This document shows, one piece after another, positions 9,018 to 19,064 of a stretch of 34,351 nucleotides of DNA; the stretch's first letter is position 1; the number at the start of each line of letters is the position of its first letter. Under the pieces are notes generated by a model, which did no database searches, was not told where the DNA came from, and was given only the letters and a program-made list of their open reading frames with translations. The stretch lies in contig SHOH01000014.1 in assembly GCA_004294845.1 (NCBI GenBank), positions 1 to 34,351 of the forward strand, given 5' to 3'. Made by a program: the position numbers and the translations under genes. This stretch comes from Anaerolineaceae bacterium. Lineage in GTDB: Bacteria; Bacillota; Clostridia; Lachnospirales; Lachnospiraceae.

Positions 9018-10463
9018 ATGGTTTGGAAAAAAGCATTGGTCATGATATTAATAATTGGAATGGGCTGTATTACACCAGTAGCCAGTGTATCAGCTGCTAA
9101 GGGCTCAGGCCATGAAGTTCCTTATCAGACTTATACATACGATAAATGGGGTAATGCTACACCCGCACCCAATGGCTACCTACCGGAAAAAACAATTCGC
9201 GGAACCACAATGAATATTGGTGATTTTGTAGATCCTCAGGATATGTTTTATTCTGATGTAAGACATGAGATATATATTGTTGATACAGGCAACTCGAGGA
9301 TTGTAGTTGTTGATGAGGATTTTACATTAATCAAAATTATAGAAGAATTGGAGTGGCAGGGTAAGCCTTATGCAATGCAAAAGCCTACAGGTATCTTTGT
9401 CACTGATGAAGGTACACTCTACATCGCTGACCAAGGTAATGCTGAGGTACTGATGTGTAGCAATGATGGTAAGATATTAAACAAATATGGTAAGCCTGAG
9501 TCTAATCTGATTGACGCGACTGCAGAATATAAACCAAGTAAAATCGTTGTAGACGAGAATGGTAAGATGTATATACAAGGGCTGGGCGTTTATCAGGGTT
9601 TAATCTACTTAAAGCCGGACGGCAGCTTCGTTAAATATTTTGGTGCAAATAAAGTCGAGATGACTATGAGAAGAGTCATAATGAAGCTTTGGAAAACCAT
9701 TCTGAGTGATAAGGCAAGCTCTAATATGCAGACATTTAACCCAATCGAATACGGTAATATCTTTCTAGCGGATAATGGCTTTATTTATGCTACAGCAGCG
9801 GCTTCGGAGGATAACAGTAAACTTATCGTTGAATTAAATCCTCTTGGTGTGGATATCAACAGAATGAAACGGCCTGTGTGGTATGTAAATGCTACTTTTG
9901 CCGATATTAACGTCGATGAGGAAGGTATCATAACTGTAATAGACGGAAAAACCGGTAGAATCTATCAAAGTGATAAAAACGGTCAGTTGATGTTCGCATT
10001 TGGAGGAATCGGAGAACAGCTGGGTTTATTCAAAATTCCAAGCTCAATCATTGAAGTAGAAGATAAGATTTATGTTCTTGACTCTGAAAAAGCCAGTATA
10101 ACCGGCTTTACCCTAACAAGCTTCGGAGAAAAGGTCAGAAAAGCAATATCCTTATATAACAATGGACATTATGAAGCAAGTATAGAGCCTTGGGAAGATG
10201 TGATTAAACAGAATGCCAATTACCTATTGGCTTATACCGGAGTAGGAAAGGCTTATTATCAGTTAGAAAAGTATGAACTGGCTATGGAAAGTTATAAGCT
10301 TGCTAATGACCGTAGCAACTATTCTACCGCCTTTAGGGGTTATTCTCTGCAGGCTATGAGAAGTAACTTCGGATTAATACTGGTGGCAATCATACTAATT
10401 TCTGCTGCATATAAAACCATAAGATATTATATTGATAAACGTAGAAAAGGGAAAGGAGTATAA
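9018..10463 (+). CDS. Exported NHL-repeat beta-propeller protein with TPR region and C-terminal TM anchor
   Basis: Signal peptide (MVWKKALVMILIIGMGCITPVASVSAA); NHL-type repeats (IYIVDTGNSRIVVVD, LYIADQGNAEVLM); TPR-like 'AISLYNNGHYEASIEPWEDVIKQNANYLLAYTGVGKAYYQLEKYELAMESYKLA'; C-terminal TM then KRRKGKG. Confidence 0.8.
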   Translation: MVWKKALVMILIIGMGCITPVASVSAAKGSGHEVPYQTYTYDKWGNATPAPNGYLPEKTIRGTTMNIGDFVDPQDMFYSDVRHEIYIVDTGNSRIVVVDEDFTLIKIIEELEWQGKPYAMQKPTGIFVTDEGTLYIADQGNAEVLMCSNDGKILNKYGKPESNLIDATAEYKPSKIVVDENGKMYIQGLGVYQGLIYLKPDGSFVKYFGANKVEMTMRRVIMKLWKTILSDKASSNMQTFNPIEYGNIFLADNGFIYATAAASEDNSKLIVELNPLGVDINRMKRPVWYVNATFADINVDEEGIITVIDGKTGRIYQSDKNGQLMFAFGGIGEQLGLFKIPSSIIEVEDKIYVLDSEKASITGFTLTSFGEKVRKAISLYNNGHYEASIEPWEDVIKQNANYLLAYTGVGKAYYQLEKYELAMESYKLANDRSNYSTAFRGYSLQAMRSNFGLILVAIILISAAYKTIRYYIDKRRKGKGV

Positions 10464-10465
10464 GC

Positions 10466-11092
10466 ATGAACCGATTATCCAAGGGCTTTAGACAAAGCTA
10501 CTATACCATGTTTCACCCGGTCAATGGATTCGACGCGGTAAAATGGGAGAATGCAGGATCTATTCGCACCTGTTTTTTCATCATGTTCCTTTTCTTTTTA
10601 GTAAATGTATTTGATGCTGTGTTGACTGGATTCATCTATAATACCCGTAATCCGGATAGAATATCCATTATTTCTATCTTTGCGGTTAGTATTGGTGGAA
10701 TAATATTATGGTTTATCTCTAATTGGGCAGTAAGCTCTTTAATGTTCACGGAAGGAAAGACAAAACACATTCTGATTTTGACTTGCTACTCCCTGCTTCC
10801 TTATATAATATGGGAATTCATTTACATTGTAGCCAGCAATTTTGTGCCTGTAGAGATGGCTCCATTCTTATCCATGCTCCGATTTATCGGATTATCTTGG
10901 AGCTTTCTGCTTCTGGTGTTTGGATCTTATCAGATACACCAGATATCGGTAGGCAAGGTCTTTGTCAATATTTTGCTTACGGTTTTAGGAGTATTCATAA
11001 TGCTGTTTTTAATGTTGCTGGGTTACAGTTTGATACAGCAGATGTATATATTTGCTTACACAATATTCAGTGAAGTTGTATTCCGGTTATAG
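10466..11092 (+). CDS. Polytopic membrane protein, YIP1-family-like
   Basis: 208 aa, several hydrophobic helices; size and position resemble YIP1-family proteins in similar clusters (recalled). Confidence 0.6.
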   Translation: MNRLSKGFRQSYYTMFHPVNGFDAVKWENAGSIRTCFFIMFLFFLVNVFDAVLTGFIYNTRNPDRISIISIFAVSIGGIILWFISNWAVSSLMFTEGKTKHILILTCYSLLPYIIWEFIYIVASNFVPVEMAPFLSMLRFIGLSWSFLLLVFGSYQIHQISVGKVFVNILLTVLGVFIMLFLMLLGYSLIQQMYIFAYTIFSEVVFRL

Positions 11093-11107
11093 AAGGGATG
11101 ATAGACC

Positions 11108-13399
11108 ATGAAGAAAAAAATTATTTTATTAGGTATAGCAGCGATTGTGCTAATCTTAATAGCACTTACGTTCATAAATACGAATGATGAGATCCTAGAC
11201 ATTTCCACGGTTAATAATAACCAGGAAAATCAACCGGACCTATCCACTGGATTTGTTATCGGTAAAGAGGATAAATTTCAAACCGTTTTAGAAAACGATA
11301 ATCTTAAGCTATCAGCTAATTTAAAGAACGGTGAGATTTCTGTTTTGGACAAAAGAAGCTCTAAGACTTGGTATTCCAACCCTCTTGATAAGGAGAACGA
11401 TAGACTGGCCAACGGGTTCCATAAAATATCTCTTTTCTCACAGTTATTACTATCATATACCACAGATACAGGAGTGGTAATGAATGTAGGAAGTTTTATG
11501 GGCTCAGTTTCAAGATCGGGACTCTCATACCGAGTTGATGATGAGGGCATTATCTTTATATATAATTTCACTAAAGAAGAGTTAATTGTTCCTGTTCGTT
11601 ACTCACTTACAGACACGGATTTTGTGGCTGAAATTCTGACAGCCGGTATACAGGAGCTTGGCACGAATAAATTAACCAACATCGAACTTCTTCCCTTCTT
11701 TGGAGCGGGATCACAGGAGGATGATGGTTACCTATTGGTACCGGACGGAAGTGGAGCTCTGATATATTTTAATAACGGTAAAGGCAAGGCAAAAGAATTT
11801 TCTATGAGCCTATATGGCTTTGATAACGGTGTTAATGACAGGTTACTTGACAGTGCAACGGCTATCGGTACCTCATTTACCCTAACAGAAAATGTATACT
11901 TACCTGTATTTGGTGAGAAATGTAATGATGACGGTTTCCTAGCCATTATGACTGATGGTGCAGCCAGAGCTTCGGTAAAAGCCAGATCATCCGGTATCTA
12001 CACCAGCTATAACAATATCTGGTCTACTTACAATTACAGGACTGTTGGAACTGTAAGACTTATGCAGAAGGAAATGAGTGAAAAGACAGTTTCTATTCCT
12101 GAAAAGCAACCAGACATCAGTGTAAATTATAAAATACTATATAGGTTCCTGGAAAGCGGTCAGAGTGAGTATAGTGATATGGCTAAAGTTTATCAGGAAT
12201 ATTTGGTGGAAAACACCGGACTAACTACAAGAACCAAAGAAGGCGACATTCCTTTTTACTTGGATATCTATGGACATATACGTAAGACTAAATCCTTCTT
12301 AGGAATACCTAAGGATACTTTAATCACTACGACAACCGTTAAGGACGCAGAGAATATTGTTAATGAATTGAACAGCCAGGGATTAGGCAATATTGTATTA
12401 AAGTATAACTACTGGATGAAGAACGGATATTATCAGACCATTCAGACTAATGCAAAGCTTGAGAAGAAGCTAGGAAACACTAAGGATATGAAGCGTCTGG
12501 AAGAGAAATTAAATCAGGGCGAGGGTTCTTTATATCTAGCAGCCGAGCTGGTGAATGTCTATAAGACAGGTAAAGGCGTATCCAAATACAATGATGTCTT
12601 AAGCTCTGTAGCCAATACCCCTCAGGTACAGTATGAATTTGTACTGGACTCTGCAAGCAGAGATCCCAGATATGAACCTTGGTATTTGATTAAGCCAAAA
12701 AAGCTTGCAAGCTATTATAATAAGTTTTTAAATAATTTTAATAAGATCGGTTTTTCTAATGTTGCATTTGAATCCATTGGAAGTATGGCTTATTCGGAGC
12801 TTTCCACCAATGGAACCAGTCGCAACCTGGTACCGGGGCTCGTAAATGATATTTTACAGGATGCATCTGACAGAGTTGATAATATCATGTTATCCGGTGC
12901 AAATGAATATGCAGCTGTTAATGCCACCCATTTAATTAACACCCCGATAAAAAGCAGTACATTTGATATAGAGGATGCGAGTATTCCCTTTTTCCAGATG
13001 GTATTCCATGGATATAATTACTACTCACTGGGAGCAACTAACCTTTCCAGTAACCCCGAAGTTATGGTGTTGAAGTGCTTAGAATATGGTGCTGCACCGA
13101 TGTATTCCTGGGTATCTCGTAATACAGAGGAGCTCATTGGATCGAGAACAGACGACTTATTCAGTGCTGATTATCGAAAGTGGATCGATTTTGCTGTAGA
13201 AGAATATGAGGAAATTAACAGTGTGCTTAAGGACACTGTAACATTACCCATAACTTCACACAGGATTTTGGAGGACGGAGTAAGAGAGACGGTTTACGGT
13301 AATATGATCAAGGTTATTGTAAATTATAACAGCTCATCTGTCACTGTAGGCGATAATCAAATCGATGGAAATGGGTACCAGGTATTTGAGGTTGATTAA
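11108..13399 (+). CDS. DUF5696-like membrane-anchored extracellular protein
   Basis: 763 aa; N-terminal anchor MKKKIILLGIAAIVLILIALTFI; characteristic 'VLDKRSSKTWYSNP' and 'YLLVPDGSGALIYFNNGK' segments. Confidence 0.7.
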   Translation: MKKKIILLGIAAIVLILIALTFINTNDEILDISTVNNNQENQPDLSTGFVIGKEDKFQTVLENDNLKLSANLKNGEISVLDKRSSKTWYSNPLDKENDRLANGFHKISLFSQLLLSYTTDTGVVMNVGSFMGSVSRSGLSYRVDDEGIIFIYNFTKEELIVPVRYSLTDTDFVAEILTAGIQELGTNKLTNIELLPFFGAGSQEDDGYLLVPDGSGALIYFNNGKGKAKEFSMSLYGFDNGVNDRLLDSATAIGTSFTLTENVYLPVFGEKCNDDGFLAIMTDGAARASVKARSSGIYTSYNNIWSTYNYRTVGTVRLMQKEMSEKTVSIPEKQPDISVNYKILYRFLESGQSEYSDMAKVYQEYLVENTGLTTRTKEGDIPFYLDIYGHIRKTKSFLGIPKDTLITTTTVKDAENIVNELNSQGLGNIVLKYNYWMKNGYYQTIQTNAKLEKKLGNTKDMKRLEEKLNQGEGSLYLAAELVNVYKTGKGVSKYNDVLSSVANTPQVQYEFVLDSASRDPRYEPWYLIKPKKLASYYNKFLNNFNKIGFSNVAFESIGSMAYSELSTNGTSRNLVPGLVNDILQDASDRVDNIMLSGANEYAAVNATHLINTPIKSSTFDIEDASIPFFQMVFHGYNYYSLGATNLSSNPEVMVLKCLEYGAAPMYSWVSRNTEELIGSRTDDLFSADYRKWIDFAVEEYEEINSVLKDTVTLPITSHRILEDGVRETVYGNMIKVIVNYNSSSVTVGDNQIDGNGYQVFEVD

Positions 13400-13413
13400 T
13401 AGGAGGTTTTTTT

Positions 13414-14349
13414 ATGGAGACAAAAGCTATTACTAATAAAAGAAAAAGGAGATCCTCCCTTAGTAAAAAACAAGGAAGGGCAGGTTATCTGTTCGTATTT
13501 CCATGGATTATAGGCTTTTTGTTTTTCTTTTTAAAACCTTTCGTGGAGTCCTTTTGGTTTACATTTAATGATGTTACTATGCAAGCACAGGGTCTTACAC
13601 CTAAATTTATAGGCTTAAATAATTATAAATATTTATTTGTCGAACATACCACCTATATACCAATGCTTACAGCTGCTATACAAAACATGCTATCAGAGGT
13701 AGTAATAATTACTATGTTAAGCTTGTTTATCGCAACATTATTGAATCAGAAGTTCGGAGGACGGACTATATATCGGGCAATATTCTTCCTGCCTATTATA
13801 CTAACCAGTGGTGTAGTATTTACAATGATGTCTAGTGTAGTAGGTAATAGTGGACTTGGCTCTACAGATAACGCATATTTATTCCAAAGTACAGGACTGA
13901 TAGACTTACTTCTTCAAGGGGGCCTAAGTCCCGCTACCGTTTCAAGAATATCGGGAGTAGTTGATAGTATATTCTCTATGGCAACAAAATCAGGGGTGCA
14001 AATTCTGCTGTTTTTAAGCGGATTACAGAAGATACCTGCAGACGCTTATGAAGCGGCACAGATAGAAGGAGCCAGCAGATGGGATATATTCTGGAAAATA
14101 ACCATTCCTAGAATTTCACCAATAATATTCTTAAATATTGTATATACCATCATTGATTCCTTCACTTCCTATGGTACATCATCCGGTGGAAATCAGATGA
14201 TGATGGCAATCCAAAGCATGGGCTTTGGAAAGACCATGAAATTTGGTGTCAGTGCGGCAATGGCATGGGTTTACTTTCTAGTAATTGTAATCATACTATT
14301 GTTTGCATACTTGATCATTGGCAGAAAAGTATCAAAGATTGAATCTTGA
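13414..14349 (+). CDS. Sugar ABC transporter permease (second set, MalF/LplB-like)
   Basis: TM-rich; EAAQIEGASRWDIFWKITIPRISPI EAA motif; strong SD (TAGGAGGTT). Confidence 0.9.
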   Translation: METKAITNKRKRRSSLSKKQGRAGYLFVFPWIIGFLFFFLKPFVESFWFTFNDVTMQAQGLTPKFIGLNNYKYLFVEHTTYIPMLTAAIQNMLSEVVIITMLSLFIATLLNQKFGGRTIYRAIFFLPIILTSGVVFTMMSSVVGNSGLGSTDNAYLFQSTGLIDLLLQGGLSPATVSRISGVVDSIFSMATKSGVQILLFLSGLQKIPADAYEAAQIEGASRWDIFWKITIPRISPIIFLNIVYTIIDSFTSYGTSSGGNQMMMAIQSMGFGKTMKFGVSAAMAWVYFLVIVIILLFAYLIIGRKVSKIES

Positions 14350-14364
14350 TAGAGAGGTGGGAGA

Positions 14365-15381
14365 ATGAAAAAAATAAAAAATCATCTTGAACATATGGAT
14401 AAGGTGAAATTAAGAGAAGATTTAGTCCATTATGTTAGGGTCAAAAAGCCCACTAAAAAGCTGTGGTCCTTAGTAAGACATATTCTATTGATTGGTATTA
14501 GTTTTATAATTCTTTATCCAATCATGTTTATGTTAAGCAATGCCTTTAAGCCGGTTGAGCAGTACTATGACCCATCAGTCATTTGGATACCAAAAGCATT
14601 TACCTTTGCCAATTTTGCCGTTGTACTTATGGTAATTGATTTTGCCAAGGTATTGTGGAATACGGTAGTCATCGCTATACTTCCTGCATTAATACAGACA
14701 GCTGTAAGCATGTATGTGGCTTATGGTTTAGCAAGGTTTAATTTTAAAGGCAGAAAGCTAATAGTTGCTTTGGTTATTTTAACGGTTATTGTTCCTCAAC
14801 AGACCATTTCTACATCTCTTTATGCCTCTTATAGGAATATGGACATATTCGGGCTTATTGGTTGGCTCAGTCAGGTAACCGGAGGTGCCATAAAGGTTCC
14901 AAATCTTATCGGAACACCTTGGGTAACAATACTTCCTTCTTTACTGTCCGTAGGCTTTAAGGGAGGTTTATACATCTTCATATATCTACAGTTCTTTAGT
15001 GGAATTCCAAAGGAGCTGCAGGAGGCTGCATCTATTGACGGATGCGGACCGATAAAAACCTTCTTAAAAATTATTGTGCCTACGACTAAGAATATTACTT
15101 TGTCTGTAATCCTTCTTTCAGTCGTTTGGAACTGGAATGATTATTATACACCGGCTATGTTTATAAGAACAAAGGATACAATTTCAACAGCTATGGCAGG
15201 CTTCCAGACACAACTTGAGAATCTGCATAATTTGGGAATAGGAGCAGAGAATATTCAGACAGCTAATACACAGATTCAAGCAGCTGCTCTGATGTCTATT
15301 ATTCCTTTGGTAATCCTTTATGTTATACTTCAAAAATATTTTGCTGAGGGTATAGAAAATTCAGGATTAACCGGATTTTAA
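14365..15381 (+). CDS. Carbohydrate ABC transporter permease (second set, MalG-like)
   Basis: TM-rich; EAASIDGCGPIKTFLKIIVPTTKN EAA motif. Confidence 0.9.
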   Translation: MKKIKNHLEHMDKVKLREDLVHYVRVKKPTKKLWSLVRHILLIGISFIILYPIMFMLSNAFKPVEQYYDPSVIWIPKAFTFANFAVVLMVIDFAKVLWNTVVIAILPALIQTAVSMYVAYGLARFNFKGRKLIVALVILTVIVPQQTISTSLYASYRNMDIFGLIGWLSQVTGGAIKVPNLIGTPWVTILPSLLSVGFKGGLYIFIYLQFFSGIPKELQEAASIDGCGPIKTFLKIIVPTTKNITLSVILLSVVWNWNDYYTPAMFIRTKDTISTAMAGFQTQLENLHNLGIGAENIQTANTQIQAAALMSIIPLVILYVILQKYFAEGIENSGLTGF

Positions 15382-15455
15382 TTGTTTTGTTAGATATTTC
15401 TTATCCGGTATCGTATCGGATAGAGATTCTATATAAAAAAGAGAGGAGAATATGT

Positions 15456-16793
15456 ATGAAAAGCAAAAAAATAATAGCACTTTTTCTTGCTATGACGCTT
15501 ATGATACTTAATCTTGCCGCATGTGCCGGCAATAGTCCAAGTAATGATAACAATAATGACAATGGTAACAAGACACCGGCAACAGATGATCAGGGAGGAG
15601 AAGTAGTAGATGCTGGAGATGAGCTTCCCGAGACTCTGGACAATCCCGATATATCAATAGTTTATTGGTATAATCCGGATCAATATGCTTATGACACTAA
15701 GAAAAATGAAAATGTTTATGATCCGATTCTTGAAGCTATTCCTGATTTCGAGGAAAAATACGGTGGAACAGTTAATGTAATTTATGCTGCATGGGACAGC
15801 ATGCTTGAGACAGTAATTGCACTCCAAAACTCCGGCGATGCTCCCGATTTATTTGAAGTATATGATCGTAATATGTATAATGTTGTACTTTCAAATATTG
15901 CACAGCCTATCGATGAATTTGTAACCGATAAGGATTTTAGCTACTGGGATGTTGAACGTGACCTCTTCTCTTGGAAGGGCCAAACCTATGCGATACCTAT
16001 TAAGCCTTATACCTATTATATTATGTTTAACCGTGATCTTTTTGCATTAGAGGGACTGACTCCTCCGGATGAATTATTCCAGCAGGGGTTGTGGAATTTT
16101 GATGAATTTGAAAAAGCTATTAAGGCATTAACGCATACAGTAGATGGTGAAGTAAGCCAATTAGGCTATGGTTCATATGACGATACAATTACTTACTTTA
16201 TGTTAGTAAACGGTGGAGCATTATTGGATATTGATACTTCAAGCGGTTCAGTAAAACCCATGTTATCTGACCCGAAGGTAATAAATACAATGAACTATAT
16301 GACCAGATGGATGGATTATATGGTATTTGGCTATGACATGTTCGGATGGTGGGACAATGGTGCTCTAGGCATGATTCGCGGTAAGGAGTTTCCTGTTGAT
16401 CATCCTTTCGAGGTTGGAATGGTTCCTTATCCTACAGGCCCTGATCTAGAAGGTAGGAATTTGGTAGTATATCCCCAGGGCTTTGCGGTACCACAGGGAG
16501 CTAAGAATCCCCAAGGTGCAGCAACCTTCTTAAGAATGGTTAATGATAAGCAGCTAGAAGTTGGAGATCAGAAGGAAGCTAATCGTATAGGTCAGGAAAA
16601 CTATGATATGATCTATACTGATGATGTAAAGCTTGTTTATGAATATGATAAGAACTTGGATGATGTTGATCATATCGTTGGTTCTATCATCAACTATATG
16701 CGTGATGATGTACCTGCATCAACAATTGCAGCTAATATGGAGCCTGAGATTAGAGCATCCATAGAATTGATTTTTGGACCTCAAACAGAGTAA
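15456..16793 (+). CDS. Lipoprotein extracellular solute-binding protein, family 1
   Basis: MKSKKIIALFLAMTLMILNLAACAGN (lipobox LAAC); SBP-like (YVIYWYNPDQ-type start, 'SGDAPDLFEVYDRN', 'QTYAIPIKPYTYYIMFNRDLFALEGLTPP'). ATG 15456 with GAGAGGAG SD preferred over ORF-track start 15387. Confidence 0.9.
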   Translation: MKSKKIIALFLAMTLMILNLAACAGNSPSNDNNNDNGNKTPATDDQGGEVVDAGDELPETLDNPDISIVYWYNPDQYAYDTKKNENVYDPILEAIPDFEEKYGGTVNVIYAAWDSMLETVIALQNSGDAPDLFEVYDRNMYNVVLSNIAQPIDEFVTDKDFSYWDVERDLFSWKGQTYAIPIKPYTYYIMFNRDLFALEGLTPPDELFQQGLWNFDEFEKAIKALTHTVDGEVSQLGYGSYDDTITYFMLVNGGALLDIDTSSGSVKPMLSDPKVINTMNYMTRWMDYMVFGYDMFGWWDNGALGMIRGKEFPVDHPFEVGMVPYPTGPDLEGRNLVVYPQGFAVPQGAKNPQGAATFLRMVNDKQLEVGDQKEANRIGQENYDMIYTDDVKLVYEYDKNLDDVDHIVGSIINYMRDDVPASTIAANMEPEIRASIELIFGPQTE

Positions 16794-16890
16794 AATATCA
16801 TCGGCGTATTACAGGCTTTATCATAGCAGGTATTACTTTCGATGATGTAAATAAAAAAATGCTGCCTTAGCAGTAATATAGGAGTAGTGT

Positions 16891-19047
16891 ATGGAAAGAG
16901 GAATTTATTTTGACGGATGGTATAAGAACAATCATTGCTATCACCCTAGCTTGCCCTTCCGCAGCATGCAGATGATTGAAGATATCGAAAGATATAAAGG
17001 AACAATTTTAGTTTGGTCAGCTTTAGGAGGAGGATCAATATCCCTTCCTTATCTTGAGAATGAGGCATTTGGGGAACTGGATCCAAGACTTCGTTTTTAT
17101 GGATTTATGAATGATTCAGAGTTTATTGCCGAGTGTAATAAAAGAGGAATCAAGGTTATGGGTATTGTCTTTGAGGTACAAGGCTGGGAGTTCCCGGTTG
17201 TAGTCTCCGAAGACGGCAAGCATATGAAGCAGTTTAATGTTATGCGAGATGATACACCACATGATTATTATGGTTTGAATGAGTTTGCATCAGGAAAGCA
17301 TAAGGATCTATTTCGTACATCTTTAGAAGATTATTATCCCGATGGTATTATAAACAGTGACGGTGAAAAGGTTGTTGATCTTTGGGAGGAAGTGGCTGCA
17401 AGAACCTATAAGGGAGATGCGGTACATGCCCAATGGGTTGAGGTGGTTAATCACTCCAAAACCTGCTATCAGACCTGCCGCAATAATCCTGTATGGAGAG
17501 ATTATCTCAAGAAAATCATGAAAATTATGATTGATGCGGGAGTCGCAGGTATTCAGCTGGATGAGGCTGAGCTGCCTATAACATCACTTCGTGCCGGAGG
17601 ATGCTTCTGTAAGGATTGTAAAAAGCAGTTTAGAGAATTTCTTAAGGAGCTTCGAGCAAATGGTCAGTTAGACAGTCAGTATGATGATATTGACGTGGAG
17701 AATTTTGATTATCAGAAGTTCCTAAATGACGGTAATTATACATTTCCTGACGGGGCACCTTTGTTTAGAGAATATTATGAATTCCAGCTTCGCGCAGTAA
17801 AGAAGCATTTTATTGAGTTGGTTGATTACGCAAGAGATTATGCAAGAGAGACGCAAAATAGGGAAATTCTTGTATCAGGTAACTTCTTTAATTGTATGCC
17901 AGTATACTTCCCATTTGAACATTCGGTAGATGTGATTATAACCGAGATGGAGAAGACTTTATTCAATCAGCCTTATTGGTATCGATATATTGCAGGCTTT
18001 AGTGGTGATAAGCCAGTTATAGTGGCTGAGAATCCTTACGGCGGTATGATACCGGAATTACTGGAAATGCTGGATCATGGTAAAGGCTATGATCTGTATA
18101 GGATTTTCCTTTTGGAAGCATCTGCCTATGGCTGCAATATGAGCGTGCCATATGGTGGCTGGATGGGCAATACCATCAAGGATGCATTCTATCCTCCGAG
18201 AGACGTAACGGTAGAGGTACAGGAATTCCTAGCTGATCATGAGGATTTCTTCAGTAGAGAAAGCGGTGCGAAAATTATGGTAGCCTATTCCTTCCCAAGC
18301 TATTACTGGAAGGAAGTAACAAAGGCTTATAACGGAAATGTCATGACTGAGGAGAATAGTATTCTATTCTACAGCCCGACAGACATAACCGATGAAAGTA
18401 CCTCAAGGCTTCCTTTCTGGGAGGTTATCAAGGAGCTAAGTGATCAGCAGGTGGTATATGATGTGAAGATGCTGGGAGATGATGATGTCTGCATACGTCC
18501 ACTTGATATAAGAGAGCTTTCAGACTATGAGCTAATCATCCTACCTGCATGTGATGTACTTACCAAAGACCAAACCGAAGTATTAACTGAGTATGTAAAC
18601 CAAGGTGGACGTCTGCTTTTATTTGGAGATACAGCACAGAATCTTCCTCAGTGGCAACAAGAGATGATAGACAATGACAATGTAGTATTTTGCGAAAATG
18701 CAGAAAGCAAGAAAGCTGCTTTATCAGAATTCAGAAGTAGCTTTGCTAAAGTTAATGAAGATATAAATCAAATCAAAGTAGATAATTCCAATATCGGGGT
18801 TCATCTACATAAGAACGATAATACACATACAATTCATCTTCTGAATTATAATTATGATTCAGAATTGGATAAAGTATTACCTATCCCAACCCTTAATGTT
18901 AAAGTGAAAAGGCCTGCTCAGGTTACAGGAGTAGAGTTGTATACTTTAGATAATTCCAAGGTGGAATATTCGTTCGAAGTTGAAGATGATACAATAAATA
19001 TCGTGATTCAAAATATGCCCCTTTATCTTATCGCACACCTAAAGTAA
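16891..19047 (+). CDS. Putative cytoplasmic glycoside hydrolase, GHL6/GH42-like (beta-galactosidase-trimerisation-like C-terminal region)
   Basis: 718 aa, no signal peptide; 'TILVWSALGGGSISLPYLENEAFGELDPRLRFYGF', 'GIVFEVQGWEFPVV', 'YELIILPACDVLTKDQTEVLTEYVNQGGRLLLFGDTA'. Confidence 0.65.
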   Translation: MERGIYFDGWYKNNHCYHPSLPFRSMQMIEDIERYKGTILVWSALGGGSISLPYLENEAFGELDPRLRFYGFMNDSEFIAECNKRGIKVMGIVFEVQGWEFPVVVSEDGKHMKQFNVMRDDTPHDYYGLNEFASGKHKDLFRTSLEDYYPDGIINSDGEKVVDLWEEVAARTYKGDAVHAQWVEVVNHSKTCYQTCRNNPVWRDYLKKIMKIMIDAGVAGIQLDEAELPITSLRAGGCFCKDCKKQFREFLKELRANGQLDSQYDDIDVENFDYQKFLNDGNYTFPDGAPLFREYYEFQLRAVKKHFIELVDYARDYARETQNREILVSGNFFNCMPVYFPFEHSVDVIITEMEKTLFNQPYWYRYIAGFSGDKPVIVAENPYGGMIPELLEMLDHGKGYDLYRIFLLEASAYGCNMSVPYGGWMGNTIKDAFYPPRDVTVEVQEFLADHEDFFSRESGAKIMVAYSFPSYYWKEVTKAYNGNVMTEENSILFYSPTDITDESTSRLPFWEVIKELSDQQVVYDVKMLGDDDVCIRPLDIRELSDYELIILPACDVLTKDQTEVLTEYVNQGGRLLLFGDTAQNLPQWQQEMIDNDNVVFCENAESKKAALSEFRSSFAKVNEDINQIKVDNSNIGVHLHKNDNTHTIHLLNYNYDSELDKVLPIPTLNVKVKRPAQVTGVELYTLDNSKVEYSFEVEDDTINIVIQNMPLYLIAHLK

Positions 19048-19064
19048 ATTAGGGAGGAAAAAGT

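Noticed and set aside
10723-11073. 116-aa plus-strand ORF
   Set aside because: Out of frame inside the YIP1-like gene, no SD, composition typical of a shifted frame.
15387-15455. ORF-track N-terminal extension of the lipoprotein SBP
   Set aside because: The signal peptide and lipobox begin at ATG 15456 with an excellent SD; the extension would bury the signal sequence.
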